Positions 1-9,718 are shown, numbered from the stretch's first letter. The stretch: DNA of 61,173 bases from a bacterium (GCA_040755755.1 JBFLZW010000072.1:76574-137746), one strand, 5' to 3'. The notes: generated by a model from the sequence alone, not told the origin. Made by a program: numbers and translations.

Positions 1-2444
1 CAGCCTTGCACCGAACCGATGAAACATCCGCTCCAGGGAGAGCTCTTTTCATCTCGAGAATTGCCATTTTTGAACGAAACAGAACTTAGCGGTGGATCAT
101 AATCAGCTATGGGAGCTCCGCTCCCAAGGGCATAAACCGAACCATCGCTGCTGCCGACATAGATCAGCCCATTCCCTATGGCCGCAGAGGAAGAAATCCA
201 GTCCCCGATTTTGGCCTTCCACAGCAGACTGCCGTCATACCTGATGGCATAGATATATCCGTCATTACTCCCCACGTAGATTGTGCCGTCGGCTCCTATG
301 GTCGGGGAGGACCAGACCTTGCCTCCGGTTGGAAAGGGAGATCTCCATTTCAGGCTGCCATCAGGGTTGAGGGCATAAACCTTGCCATCATCGCTTCCCA
401 CATAGACGGTGCCATCAGCCCCTATGGCTGGTGATGAATCGACATCGCCGTTCGTCCGATAGCTCCACTTCACCCTGCTATTGGCGGCATCGGCGGGGTC
501 GAGCGCATAGATCGTATTATTGCTGCTTCCGATATAGACCGTGCCATCAGTGCCAACTGCCGGGGAAGAATAAAATCCGCCCTCAGCCGCAAATTTCCAT
601 CTCAACCGGGTTTCGGGGCTATAGTCGATGCCTGATCTCAGCGCGTAGACTGCGCCGCCGGTACTTCCGACATAGATAGTGCTGCCGTCAGCCGAGATGG
701 CCGGTGAAGAATAAATCTCGCCTGCTGCCTGATAGCTCCATCTCACACTGCCGTTCGAATCGAGGGCATATATCCAGCCCGATTCACCACCAATATAGAT
801 CACACCATCCGTGCCTATGGCCGGGGAGGAGAATACATCATCCATCGGCGGCATCTCCAGATCATCTGCCGGCGGAAAGGCCCATCGCCTGCTGCCATCT
901 GGATATAAGGCATAGATCCTGCCGTCAAGGCTGCCCACGTAAATGGTGCCGTCTACCCCTATGGCCGGGGCGGAGCAGACCTCGCCTCCGGTTTGAAAAC
1001 TCCACTTCAGGCTGCCATTCGAATTGATAGCATACACATTCTTATCATCGCTGCCGATATAGATCGTTCCGTCAGCACCGATGGCTGCTGAGGACTCAAC
1101 CGCGCCTCCTGTTTTAAACAGCCATTTCAGGGTATTGGTTTGCGCTCCAACAAGAAAACCCTGCCCGGTGTGCTGGGCGTCAAACCCCCTGCATGGCCAG
1201 AGGGGGGGGGCAATATAGCCAAATGCATACAGTTTCCCCTCGCCTAGGATATAAACTGTTCCATCTTCGGCAATAGCCGGTGAGGAAACAGTATATCCTT
1301 CATTAACAAAGTCTGCGACTCGATAGCTCCATTTCAGGCTGCCATTGGGATCGAGGGCATAGATTTTGCCATCCCTGCCGCTTCCCAAATAGATCATGCC
1401 GTCAGCACCTATGGCTGGAGAGGAATTAGATTTGCCAGCCGGGTAGCTCCATTTCAGGCTGCCGTTGGGATCGATAGCGTAGAAATTATTGCCACCTCCG
1501 ACATAGACTGTCCCGTTGGATGCAATAGCTGGTGAGTAGTAACTGTAGTCCTCTGTTTGAAAACTCCATTTCAGACTTCCATCAGCATTAAAGGCATCTA
1601 CTTCGTAACTGCTGCTGACATAAATAGTACCGTCAGCACCAATAGCAGGCGAAGAATAATCGGAATTCTCGCCACTTGGCCGATCATTCCACCATATCAA
1701 TATGGCTTCAGGGTCGAGGACACCGGGATTGAGAGCATAGATATAACCATCGGAGCTTTCGAGATAGAGATTGCCATTAACTCCAATGGCCGGAGAAGAA
1801 GTAAATCCTGTTTCCTGAAAGTTCTGGAAATACCAATCCAAGGTGTTGCCAGCCGGACTGATAGCCCGGACATAACCATCTTCACTGGCAACATAGATTG
1901 TACCATCAGAAGCTATAGCCGGAGTGGACAAGACAGTATACACCGCTACCTGATTGTTCCATTTTACTCTGCTCTCAGGGGTAGCGGCATATGGATCGAG
2001 AGCATAAAGCACACCTTCTTCAAATACCATATTTCCCTCGTTTATGATACCAATGCCAGTCACATATACCGTGCCGTCAGCCCCTATTGTTGGGGAGGAA
2101 TAGATATAGCCATCGATCTGATGCATCCACTTCAGACCGCCGCAGGGCGTAATGGCATATATCTTGTTGATGTCCACAACATATACCGTGCCATCAGCCC
2201 CGATGACCGGAGAAGAACAGATACCTATGCTCTGGAGCTGATAGGTCCATTTCAGGGTATCGGTTTGTGCACCGCGGTATGGGCTTTGACCGGTGTGCTG
2301 TGCATCGTGTCCCACGCATGGCCAGGCACTGTCGGCTAATCCACTGCCCTGCACGTCAGAGCTTACCGCTACCAGTACCCCCAGAAAAAGCAAGCTTACC
2401 GAGTATACAAGACCCCTGCGACGTAACCAAGAAACCTTCTTCAT
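1..2444 (-). CDS. Secreted PQQ-like beta-propeller protein, 3' end beyond the window
   Basis: The minus strand is open from an ATG at 2444 to the left edge without a stop, giving at least 814 residues. The ATG follows GAGGA at 8 nt and encodes a Lys/Arg-rich start and a hydrophobic signal peptide. The rest is a repeat of the type SSPAIGADGTIYVGS followed by YALDPNGSLKW, typical of PQQ-like (outer-membrane BamB/quinoprotein fold) blades. I count 16 such strands. A linker motif WPC-x-G-x-DAQHTGQ occurs before blade 1 and again before blade 9, so the protein is two tandem eight-bladed propellers. The last visible ~40 residues no longer follow the repeat and may begin another domain. The Trp-docking and metal residues of true quinoprotein dehydrogenases are not evident, so a structural or binding role is more likely than an enzyme. 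The exported cell-surface or periplasmic location is inferred from the signal peptide. Confidence 0.9.
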   Translation of the reverse strand, partial: MKKVSWLRRRGLVYSVSLLFLGVLVAVSSDVQGSGLADSAWPCVGHDAQHTGQSPYRGAQTDTLKWTYQLQSIGICSSPVIGADGTVYVVDINKIYAITPCGGLKWMHQIDGYIYSSPTIGADGTVYVTGIGIINEGNMVFEEGVLYALDPYAATPESRVKWNNQVAVYTVLSTPAIASDGTIYVASEDGYVRAISPAGNTLDWYFQNFQETGFTSSPAIGVNGNLYLESSDGYIYALNPGVLDPEAILIWWNDRPSGENSDYSSPAIGADGTIYVSSSYEVDAFNADGSLKWSFQTEDYSYYSPAIASNGTVYVGGGNNFYAIDPNGSLKWSYPAGKSNSSPAIGADGMIYLGSGRDGKIYALDPNGSLKWSYRVADFVNEGYTVSSPAIAEDGTVYILGEGKLYAFGYIAPPLWPCRGFDAQHTGQGFLVGAQTNTLKWLFKTGGAVESSAAIGADGTIYIGSDDKNVYAINSNGSLKWSFQTGGEVCSAPAIGVDGTIYVGSLDGRIYALYPDGSRRWAFPPADDLEMPPMDDVFSSPAIGTDGVIYIGGESGWIYALDSNGSVRWSYQAAGEIYSSPAISADGSTIYVGSTGGAVYALRSGIDYSPETRLRWKFAAEGGFYSSPAVGTDGTVYIGSSNNTIYALDPADAANSRVKWSYRTNGDVDSSPAIGADGTVYVGSDDGKVYALNPDGSLKWRSPFPTGGKVWSSPTIGADGTIYVGSNDGYIYAIRYDGSLLWKAKIGDWISSSAAIGNGLIYVGSSDGSVYALGSGAPIADYDPPLSSVSFKNGNSRDEKSSPWSGCFIGSVQG

Positions 2445-2884
2445 GACAGCATCCTCATCAGAATTGACCTGTTGTTCCCAGGCACTGGTTAATCCAAAAA
2501 GCACCTGGAGTACAAGCCCTCTTCTCGTTCGTAGGTTCCCCTCATCCCTGCCAGAGATAAAGGGAAATAGTTCATCAGCTCATACCCACAAATAATAACG
2601 GAACATTATCTGAAGAATGAAACGAAGGCCTTCCCTAGAGTGGTTTTTATGATCGACGAATGGTAAGAGATAATCTCGTCGATCTGCATCAGCAGCTTTA
2701 ACCTTTTAGATAACAATTTGAAAAGCCATCGATTACTTCCTGTATTTCGCACCCCGGATGCAGTATTCCAGACTTTGTTGATGCGTTAAAATAATGCATT
2801 AATTTAATAAAAAGTACAGAATATCGAATATTATATATTACCGATATTACTATCCCGGCGGTAACTTGTCAAGCATGAATACAA
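2445..2884. other. Intergenic region, AT-rich, no gene seen
   Basis: About 440 bases lie between the start of the propeller gene and the end of the lipoprotein gene, both on the minus strand. It should carry the promoter of the propeller gene. The part near 2780-2860 is strongly AT-rich. A short plus-strand open frame here has no coding character. The inverted repeat at 2651-2684 is listed separately. Confidence 0.5.
2651..2684. promoter_or_regulatory. Inverted repeat upstream of the propeller gene
   Basis: GATCGACGA (2651-2659) is matched perfectly by TCGTCGATC (2676-2684), with a 16-nt centre that itself holds GAGA-TAA-TCTC. It lies about 210 bases upstream of the propeller start codon. 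It could be an operator, or a terminator for the lipoprotein transcript. No poly-T run supports the terminator reading. Confidence 0.35.
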
Positions 2885-3589
2885 TCATTTCTGTGGCGGT
2901 GCCTTGATTGTTTCCTTTTTGATCAGGCTCAACTTTCCGTTTTTAAGCTGGAAGATACTCTTTTGATACACACCTTCCTGATCAGTTGCCACTTGTTTTT
3001 CCGACTCGACGAGTTTCAAGACGCCGTTGACGAAATTATAATGATTTGCCTGGTAAATCATCCCCCCGTGTCCGCCCCGCTCGTAGGTGGAGAGACGATG
3101 TTTGCCTGAGTCAACAGTGAAAACCGGATAATTGCCGAGATAATCAAACTCCTGCTTTGAAGGGACATAAAGCCAATAGTCTGCGTAGGTATTGGCGGTA
3201 CCGAGGCTGGTAGCAAAGAGGAGATCGTTATAACCGTCGAAGTTGATATCAGCGGTGCCGATAAAGACTTCGTCGTTCTTCCCTACAGGAGTCATATCAT
3301 GAACTGCCAGAACCTGTGTCCAGCCAGGTTTATCGTCCCTGGATACCTGGAGTGACTCGACCACTCGCCGGTCATCCGGCAAATTTTTGAGTTTGAAGCG
3401 AACAGCAAAGGGATCCAGCCTCTGTGCGATCTTGAACCTGCAAGGGTCGCAGCTTACAGTCAGCAGGTTTTCAGAGGGCGGGGCAACAGTGTTTTTTTCC
3501 CCACAGGCTTGAAAGGAACCGATACAAAGCAGGAAGCATATCAGAGCGCACAGCGGTTTACCTACTGCCTGACTGATGCGCATCATCAT
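2885..3589 (-). CDS. XAC2610-like lipoprotein, probable immunity protein for the GH19 hydrolase
   Basis: 234 residues with a lipoprotein-type signal: a hydrophobic stretch ending in SFQAC, so Cys29 is the likely lipidation site, although the residue at -3 (Phe) is not ideal. The mature part carries DINFDGYNDLL (about residues 114-124), the calcium-loop-like motif of FG-GAP/VCBS-type and XAC2610-family proteins. In Xanthomonas citri, XAC2610 is a periplasmic lipoprotein that inhibits the GH19 peptidoglycan hydrolase XAC2609 (established knowledge). Here the gene starts with an ATGA overlap on the stop of a GH19 gene, so the two are translationally coupled. The immunity role is inferred from this matching family pair and gene order. 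The alternative is an unrelated VCBS-type lipoprotein. Confidence 0.72.
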   Translation of the reverse strand: MMMRISQAVGKPLCALICFLLCIGSFQACGEKNTVAPPSENLLTVSCDPCRFKIAQRLDPFAVRFKLKNLPDDRRVVESLQVSRDDKPGWTQVLAVHDMTPVGKNDEVFIGTADINFDGYNDLLFATSLGTANTYADYWLYVPSKQEFDYLGNYPVFTVDSGKHRLSTYERGGHGGMIYQANHYNFVNGVLKLVESEKQVATDQEGVYQKSIFQLKNGKLSLIKKETIKAPPQK

Positions 3590-4383
3590 GGGGCTACCTC
3601 ACTGAGAAAGAATTTGGCCCTGGCAAGTTTCGCCTTACGGTCCTCCAAACCAATATAACCACCGTTGACTGCTTTTGTCACTGCCATAATATCATCTCTA
3701 TCCGCCAGTGAATTCAGATTATTTTTCACCCAGAACCAGCAGGAAACGTCCACGGCGGTATAGGGATCTGCGGCAAGCAGCTTGGCGTTGTCATCCGTTG
3801 TGTAATCAATACCCCTTGCGTCGCCATACTTTTTATAATTGAAACGACCCGTGAGCTGGATCAGTCCGCGGCCTTTAAACCGCTTTCCATCTCCCGGCTG
3901 AGTGTTCCCGAGGTCAAGCCGGCCTTCGTAAGCTTCACCGCTTGCGACTTCCTCACTATATCTGAGGTCCCCGCTTTCATGTGCGATCTGTGCAAGAAAG
4001 TGCGCCCTGCGCAATGGTGTGGTAATTTGGCTTTCAATCATTTTCAGGTTCAGCGCATTGTAATATCTGGCGATATTAACAGAGGTTGCACGAATCACGA
4101 TCCCTCTGAGCTTCGCTTCGGAAAAATGAGACGGCATGCCTTTCCGCAGATGCCGCAGCGTCGTACCGTCTGGCTCTATGCGTCCATCTGGCTTGGCCAT
4201 GCGTACAACGCGGCGCTGAAACTCTTCAATCGCATTAATCGTGTGGCTGCCGATCAGCCCATCCTCGACAAGGGGACGTAAGGGGATAAGTTTATCGATA
4301 TTCAGATTAAGAATAATCTGAACTGTCTTGACGTCGTCTTTATTGTTGACGCCATTTCGTCCGACTGATTTGGATATGCACAT
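3586..4383 (-). CDS. GH19 peptidoglycan hydrolase with N-terminal peptidoglycan-binding domain, probable antibacterial effector
   Basis: 265 residues from the ATG at 4383. This start is preferred to a GTG at 4389 because AAAGGAG lies 5 nt before the ATG and would overlap the GTG. Residues ~10-85 form a PG_binding_1-type domain (VEDGLIGSHTINAIEEFQ). Residues ~90-265 are a GH19 chitinase/lysozyme domain. The catalytic Glu is in AHESG (E136), a second acidic pair SEE is at 143-145, and the family signature GRGLIQLTGR is at 171-180. There is no signal peptide, so a dedicated secretion system or lysis must deliver it. The lipoprotein gene immediately downstream supports an effector/immunity pair; the nearby T6SS is the obvious exporter but this is inference. 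A phage-type endolysin is the main alternative, but no phage genes are visible. Confidence 0.85.
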   Translation of the reverse strand: MCISKSVGRNGVNNKDDVKTVQIILNLNIDKLIPLRPLVEDGLIGSHTINAIEEFQRRVVRMAKPDGRIEPDGTTLRHLRKGMPSHFSEAKLRGIVIRATSVNIARYYNALNLKMIESQITTPLRRAHFLAQIAHESGDLRYSEEVASGEAYEGRLDLGNTQPGDGKRFKGRGLIQLTGRFNYKKYGDARGIDYTTDDNAKLLAADPYTAVDVSCWFWVKNNLNSLADRDDIMAVTKAVNGGYIGLEDRKAKLARAKFFLSEVAP

Positions 4384-4561
4384 GATCACTCCTTTCGAAC
4401 CTCATGTAGTTCATGACCTGAGCGGATACCCTGCATAAATCAAGGTATTCCCTTCTCCTGGAAATTATACCTGATTAGTGCTTTCACTACAAGGATATAT
4501 CTTGCTTATTTGTCATCTTCATTACTCGACCAGCCATGCAGCCCGTGAACCAACGGCGTGT

Positions 4562-7096
4562 TTATCGCCTGCCTGCCCTGAAACTAACGCTTATGGTGAT
4601 GGTTGAGAAAGGAGGCAGGTTTGATTGCAAAACCCACACCTGCGATTTTTCCCCTGCCGTGTCGAACGAAACCTCGACTGCCAGAAGGTGCCTGTCTGCT
4701 TGTGTGCACTTGCCGTCAAATCCGGCAGGGCTGGCCATGATTTCATAGGATTCCAACCCATCGGGAAAGAAGAAGATCAGGATACCGCTCTGGTGATGAG
4801 CAAGGGGGTTCAGAAGCACCGTGAGCCTTTCATCCGCTCTCAATCCATGCATGGTACGATCATACCTCAGCCCGGCTAGTTCGATGGCCCCTTGAGTAAA
4901 ATGGATATGACTTGCAAGGAGAAAGGGAGTTTTTCGGTCCTTTCGGATGCCAAGGAGCCTGCAACCATGAGGAGGGATGGTCGGAAGACTCAATCCCTGC
5001 TCGAACCGGCCACGGTAGGTTTCCTGCCAGAAGTCGCAGGCATGGTAGAGATGACCGGGGCCGGTTGCCAGTCCCAGATGGCCAAGGTCAAGCTCCAGTG
5101 TCTCCTCCGTTTCTTTCCAGTTGAACAGGCCGACCACGTGCCAGCAATCGAAGCCGGTTTTCACCGCAAGGTCAAGCAGCCGGGGCGGTCTCAGCGGTCC
5201 GCTGTGCGGTCCGAAGAGATCGCGGGGCAGTGCAGCCTGTCCGTACGGAGGGATAAGCCGGGAGAGGATATTCCGCCTGCCCTCATCGGTGATAATATCA
5301 GCCATCCTGTCTCCCAGTGACAGCAGCCCGCCTGACAGAGCAGCGGCAGTGCATAAGGACAGCACCTCATCAGAAGTCAGATGCGGATCATTGACGCGCA
5401 TGATCAGAGAATCAGGGTCATTGATCCACAATCCCCGGAAGATAAAGGAGCGGATCATACTGTTTCGGATTGCATTCCCGGCTGCCGGTGCGCTTCGCTC
5501 CGGGTTTTCCCAGCCGGTACTCACGTCCGGGCCGATGCGCATGGCCTCGACCAGACCGGCTGATGGTGCAAGCGGCGCACCGCAGGCGATAATGAAAGTA
5601 TCATCACCCGCTGCCCGGCGGATGATTGAAAGGCCCTGGCGAAAAGCCCCGGCCCTGGTTGCCGTGGGATCGGAAAACCGGCCAGGCAGGGCAGCGCTGG
5701 AGAGAAAGTCCAGCTTGAGCAGGCGAAAGCCAAAGTCGCGCGTCACGGTTTCGATCAGGCTGCAGAGCCAGTCCCGCACTTGCGGGTGCGTGGGATCGAG
5801 GCCATAGAGCTGGTCATCCCAATTGCGGCCAGCCGAAACTGGGCAGCCATTCCGGTCGCGGATCAGCCAGTGCGGGTGCTGGCGAAAAAGGTCCGATTTT
5901 TCCTGCACCAGAAAAGGGGCCAGCCACAGGCCGGGCCACAGGCCCGCCTCGCGAATCTTTCCGGCCAGATATTTCAATCCGCCGGGGAATTTTTCCTCAT
6001 CCGCCTCCCAATCGCCAATCGCCCGCTGGTAGCCATCGTCAATCTGGAAGTAGTCGAGGGGAAAACTTTTGCGGTGTCCGGCCAGATAAGCCAGATTTTC
6101 AAGGATAATCCGCTCGCTGATGTCCCGAAAGCAGCAGGACCACGAGCACCAGCCCACCGGCACCCGCCTGCCGGGTGAAAGCTTCCGGCAGACCCGGCTG
6201 CCACGACCGATCCGGCTGATGCCCGTCTCCCGCCGGGCCATTTTTGCCCAGGCATCCAGCCCGTCCAGAGGATTGCCGTGGCAGCCGACCATCAGCTTCT
6301 CGGACCGGAGAGTTTTTCCCGGCTCGAGCAGGATGCCGTCAGCCATTGACCGGGTCAGGAAAAAGCGCGGATTGCTCCGCTCGCCAAAGGCGCACTCGAT
6401 ATGGGCCAGTTGATCTTTGCCGGTTACAAACCCGACAGTCAGTGCCTGCCCGCTTTCTGCATCGACCACCGCACTGAGCCACTCGCTGATGAAGTGGCCA
6501 GGCAGCCGGGGCAGATACTCCATCGGCCAGGCATGATTGTAGCCGAGCAGCAATTGATTGCTGTTGACTGGCCGGATGGCTTCATCATGCATGCCAAGCA
6601 CATAGGCCGGGCTCCAGGACTGAAAGCCATTGCACAGGCAGCGCCAGTTTCGGACCGGAATTTCGGGCAGCAGCTCTCCTCCCCGGTCACTGGAAAGGGC
6701 CAGGGGCGAAAACCAATCCACTGGCATTGGCCTGTCGGTGTGGTTGATCAGAGAAAGCTGCAGAGTGATGAGCGGATGATCGAGGTAGCGGGTGATCTGC
6801 CAGTGAAGAACCAGACCTGCATCGTCAAGGGCCAGGGTAGTCCGCATGCCCCGGCCGCCGAGGTCGTAGACCTCTGCCTGGCTTTCCAGGCAGATCCTGG
6901 AGCCGCCAGCGGTCGTGAGAATCTGTCCCTGCCCTCCCCGGCTGAAGGCTGCCGCGCCAAAGATGCCTTTCATCAGGAGCATGGTTTGGCCCTGCCCCTG
7001 GCCGCAGGCAGTAAGGTTAACCATACCGGCCTGAAGGTCCATGCCGAGAGACAGAGAAGTACCCTTGAGACTAATGGGGCTTTGTCCTCTCCTCAT
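4562..7096 (-). CDS. Alpha-galactosidase, glycoside hydrolase family 36
   Basis: About 844 residues. I place the start at the ATG at 7096, just after GGAGG; an in-frame ATG at 7123 would add nine residues and has a poorer ribosome site. The order is an N-terminal beta-sandwich, a TIM barrel and a C-terminal beta domain, as in GH36. Numbered from the upstream ATG, the barrel carries VGWCSW (~323-328), FQIDDGY (359-365), the nucleophile in LKLDF (D472) and the acid/base in GPDVSTGWEN (D533). It would release terminal alpha-galactose from raffinose-type sugars or galactomannan side chains. No signal peptide is seen, so it is probably cytoplasmic. No sugar transporter or regulator lies beside it, which is unusual for a catabolic gene. 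It is transcribed away from the NHL cluster. Confidence 0.9.
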   Translation of the reverse strand: MRRGQSPISLKGTSLSLGMDLQAGMVNLTACGQGQGQTMLLMKGIFGAAAFSRGGQGQILTTAGGSRICLESQAEVYDLGGRGMRTTLALDDAGLVLHWQITRYLDHPLITLQLSLINHTDRPMPVDWFSPLALSSDRGGELLPEIPVRNWRCLCNGFQSWSPAYVLGMHDEAIRPVNSNQLLLGYNHAWPMEYLPRLPGHFISEWLSAVVDAESGQALTVGFVTGKDQLAHIECAFGERSNPRFFLTRSMADGILLEPGKTLRSEKLMVGCHGNPLDGLDAWAKMARRETGISRIGRGSRVCRKLSPGRRVPVGWCSWSCCFRDISERIILENLAYLAGHRKSFPLDYFQIDDGYQRAIGDWEADEEKFPGGLKYLAGKIREAGLWPGLWLAPFLVQEKSDLFRQHPHWLIRDRNGCPVSAGRNWDDQLYGLDPTHPQVRDWLCSLIETVTRDFGFRLLKLDFLSSAALPGRFSDPTATRAGAFRQGLSIIRRAAGDDTFIIACGAPLAPSAGLVEAMRIGPDVSTGWENPERSAPAAGNAIRNSMIRSFIFRGLWINDPDSLIMRVNDPHLTSDEVLSLCTAAALSGGLLSLGDRMADIITDEGRRNILSRLIPPYGQAALPRDLFGPHSGPLRPPRLLDLAVKTGFDCWHVVGLFNWKETEETLELDLGHLGLATGPGHLYHACDFWQETYRGRFEQGLSLPTIPPHGCRLLGIRKDRKTPFLLASHIHFTQGAIELAGLRYDRTMHGLRADERLTVLLNPLAHHQSGILIFFFPDGLESYEIMASPAGFDGKCTQADRHLLAVEVSFDTAGEKSQVWVLQSNLPPFSTITISVSFRAGRR

Positions 7097-7285
7097 ATTC
7101 CTCCAAGACATGCCTGAGAACATCTCTATTCAGTGCAGGTTCTTAAGCTCTTTTTCGGATATGCCGGTAGAATTCTTGATAAAATATCTCTCTTGGGCAT
7201 TGACTTTGAAAATGTTTTCTGATAAGGTTTGCTCCATCTTATAGGTGACTTATATTTTCAGATAACGAAAACGGTGCCAGAATCC

Positions 7286-8392
7286 ATGACCAGAGAACAG
7301 AAGCAAAAGAGCAATGCCACACACCATGAAATAAGTCATATCTTCTTCCTTTTTATCCTATTTTTCCACCTGTTCCTCTCATTACCTGCCGTTCAGTCCC
7401 AGGATGACCCCAATACTTCAGCTCCCGGCCAGGAACCGGCAGTCCAGACTCAGGAAGACCCGAACGCTCTTGCTCCTAACCGGGAAGTGGAGCTGGTGGG
7501 CAGGATCTATGGCTTTTCCCGGCAAGATGCACATTCTGGCAGAGACATTCAGGATACCGCGCAGGCAGGCGGCACTCCGGTCTTCATAGCCCAAAATTCA
7601 AAGGGGAACCTGTACGTGACCTACACCGGCCAGAAGCAGGAGGTTCAGGTCTTTGACCAGGCTGGCAAGTTTCTGTTCAGGTTCGGGGAGCGGGGGGATA
7701 CGGAACAGAAGTTTTCCTCGTATATTTGCGGCCTGGCCATTAACAGCCGGGATGAAGTCTATGTATGTGATGTCTTGAAAAGAAAAATCCTGGTCTTTGA
7801 TGCTCAGGGCAAATTTCTCTTCTCGTTCTCTTCAGTCCAGGGGCTTGCCAAAGAGGATAAGAACCAGGATACCACCCCTTCGCATATTGCCATTGATGCC
7901 AGGGACAGGGTTTACATCAGTGATACGGCCAATGGCCATGTCTGGGTCCACGATGCACGGGGCAAATACCTTTTCCCGCTCGGTGGACCTGAACAGGACC
8001 GGTTCCCTACTGCCGCTCATATCCGCTTCGATAAGCAGGGACGCATCTATATCCTCGAAGGACTGGCAAACAGGATTCAGGTCTGTGATCCAAAGGGCAA
8101 TTCCCTCTTCACCATCGGGAAAACCGGCTCGCGGGCAGGGCAGTTCCTCCGGATTTCCGGGCTGGCCATCGACAGCCAGACCAGAATCTATGTCACCGAT
8201 ATCGTTCTATCAGCAGTTCAGGTATTTGATTCGAAAGGAGAATTCCTGGGGGTAATCAAGCAGATACCTGACAGGGAGGAGAGTCAAAAGCATTTTCATG
8301 GCCTGGCTCATATCCTCATCGGTCAAAAGGACCTGATTTATCTTATCGAGCTTCCCTTCCATCGGCTGACGGTCATACGGGATAAGCAATAA
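7286..8392 (+). CDS. Exported NHL-repeat beta-propeller protein
   Basis: 368 residues from the ATG at 7286. A TTG at 7229 is also open but lacks a proper ribosome site. Residues ~10-35 are a long hydrophobic segment ending near AVQSQ, a signal peptide or membrane anchor. Next come two copies of a short linker, related to Q(S/T)Q(D/E)DPN, and then a propeller of NHL repeats: phrases such as GLAINSRDEVYVCD, KILVFDAQGKFLFSF and DSQTRIYVTD recur about every 45 residues. NHL propellers bind proteins, RNA or ligands and are not catalytic as a rule. It is the first of four exported proteins read in the same direction. Its function is unknown; I infer a cell-envelope or extracellular role. Confidence 0.8.
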   Translation: MTREQKQKSNATHHEISHIFFLFILFFHLFLSLPAVQSQDDPNTSAPGQEPAVQTQEDPNALAPNREVELVGRIYGFSRQDAHSGRDIQDTAQAGGTPVFIAQNSKGNLYVTYTGQKQEVQVFDQAGKFLFRFGERGDTEQKFSSYICGLAINSRDEVYVCDVLKRKILVFDAQGKFLFSFSSVQGLAKEDKNQDTTPSHIAIDARDRVYISDTANGHVWVHDARGKYLFPLGGPEQDRFPTAAHIRFDKQGRIYILEGLANRIQVCDPKGNSLFTIGKTGSRAGQFLRISGLAIDSQTRIYVTDIVLSAVQVFDSKGEFLGVIKQIPDREESQKHFHGLAHILIGQKDLIYLIELPFHRLTVIRDKQ

Positions 8393-8668
8393 GCAGCTCC
8401 TGCTGTTGCGCCGCACACCATCCTCACCCGGCCTCACCCGGCTCTGATCCCTGGCAAAGATTTTACTTGTCTGCAATTTGTTGCATATATTGGATATATC
8501 AGGGAATAGAACAGCCGGAAAATTCAGGGAATCCGATCGCCTTTATCCTGAAATCATTGTTGGGCACCCTATGGTATGTTTTTTGCATATTTCTCAATAA
8601 GCCAGGGAAAAAAACAATCTAACGGGGGGACCCCCGGGACCGGGAGTGTAGAGGGAATGCGCAGGACA

Positions 8669-9718
8669 ATGAAAACTATGCTCATGAAAAAGAACATTGA
8701 ACACATTGGATATATGATCACTATCCTCACGACCGCTATCCTCAGCCTGATCAGCCTGGCTGTTTTTCCGGCTCTCGATGCTCTGGCTCAACCCCCCCCG
8801 GCTACATCCGCTGATACAGTTGCCGTTGGCCGGAAGGTGCGATGTCTTGGCACCATTTACAGTGTCGATGAGCAGGGGAAGCCGAATCTCAAAGATGGTC
8901 TTCCAAAGGGAATCGCTCTTGACGAGGCCGGAAAGCTCTTTGCTGTCTTTCTGGACAGGACCGAAGTTCAGGTCTTTAATGCCCAGGGAAAATTCCTCTA
9001 CCGGTTCGGAAAGAAGGGAACAGGGCCGGGTGCTTTTGTGCTTCCCATGAGTATCGAAGTTGCCGGCAATGGGACGGTTCTGGTATTGGACCCGGAGTTA
9101 AAAAAAGTGCTGGCTTTCTCAAACAAGGGAGAGTTTCAATCCGAATTCAGCTTTGCCGAAAGCAAAGGGCCGCATGACAAAGAGCCGGTGCGCTGTACCA
9201 AGATGGGCCTGGACCGGCGGAATGATGTGCTCTATCTTTCGGACAGTGCCAATGCCAATATCAAACTCTTTAACCTTAAAGGAGATTTTCTCGGTCTTTT
9301 CCCTCTGGACAGGGCAAAAGCGGTAGCTGCCCCTGGCAAAACTTCATTTGATTCACAGGGGCGCATCTATATCATCGATTCCATCAATGGCTGGGTTCAA
9401 GTCTACAGCAGCCAGAAAAAATTACTGCTCTCTTTCGGAGAACTGGGAGCCCGGCTGGGCAACCTGGCCAGGCCCGTTGCCGTCTCGGTGAACAGCCAGG
9501 GAAATATTTATGTCCTCGACCGGCTGCTTTCAGTTATCCAGATTTTCGACCCCAGTGGCCGGGTTATTGACCTGATTAAAGATACGGATGTTCCCGACGG
9601 CCTGAATTCGGCGGAACCGTTCGATATGGTCATGGACGCCCAGGGAACAATTTATGTATCGCTTCAGGGCCCGCACTGCATCAAGGTATTGAAGGATTCA
9701 GGAGAAAGACGCAGATGA
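8669..9718 (+). CDS. Exported NHL-repeat beta-propeller protein, paralogue of the upstream gene
   Basis: About 349 residues if started at the ATG at 8669, which sits after AGGAC. Earlier in-frame ATGs at 8576 and 8657 are possible, so the start is uncertain. A hydrophobic segment (ITILTTAILSLISLAVFPAL) ending in ALAQ is a clear signal peptide. The mature part has about six NHL repeats (for example EVQVFNAQGKFLYRFGKKG, GRIYIIDSINGWVQVY, GNIYVLDRLLSVIQIFDPSG) and shares repeat phrasing and length with the upstream gene, so the two probably arose by duplication. Its stop overlaps the start of the next gene by 4 nt, which implies one transcript. Confidence 0.82.
   Translation: MKTMLMKKNIEHIGYMITILTTAILSLISLAVFPALDALAQPPPATSADTVAVGRKVRCLGTIYSVDEQGKPNLKDGLPKGIALDEAGKLFAVFLDRTEVQVFNAQGKFLYRFGKKGTGPGAFVLPMSIEVAGNGTVLVLDPELKKVLAFSNKGEFQSEFSFAESKGPHDKEPVRCTKMGLDRRNDVLYLSDSANANIKLFNLKGDFLGLFPLDRAKAVAAPGKTSFDSQGRIYIIDSINGWVQVYSSQKKLLLSFGELGARLGNLARPVAVSVNSQGNIYVLDRLLSVIQIFDPSGRVIDLIKDTDVPDGLNSAEPFDMVMDAQGTIYVSLQGPHCIKVLKDSGERRR

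Noticed and set aside
1557-2339. A 260-codon plus-strand frame opposite the PQQ-like propeller gene
   Set aside because: It is the complement of regularly repeated blade codons; the minus-strand reading gives 16 clear blades and a signal peptide.
3586-4383. GH19 gene as a phage endolysin
   Set aside because: No holin, tail or other phage gene is nearby, and it is coupled to a lipoprotein of an immunity family.
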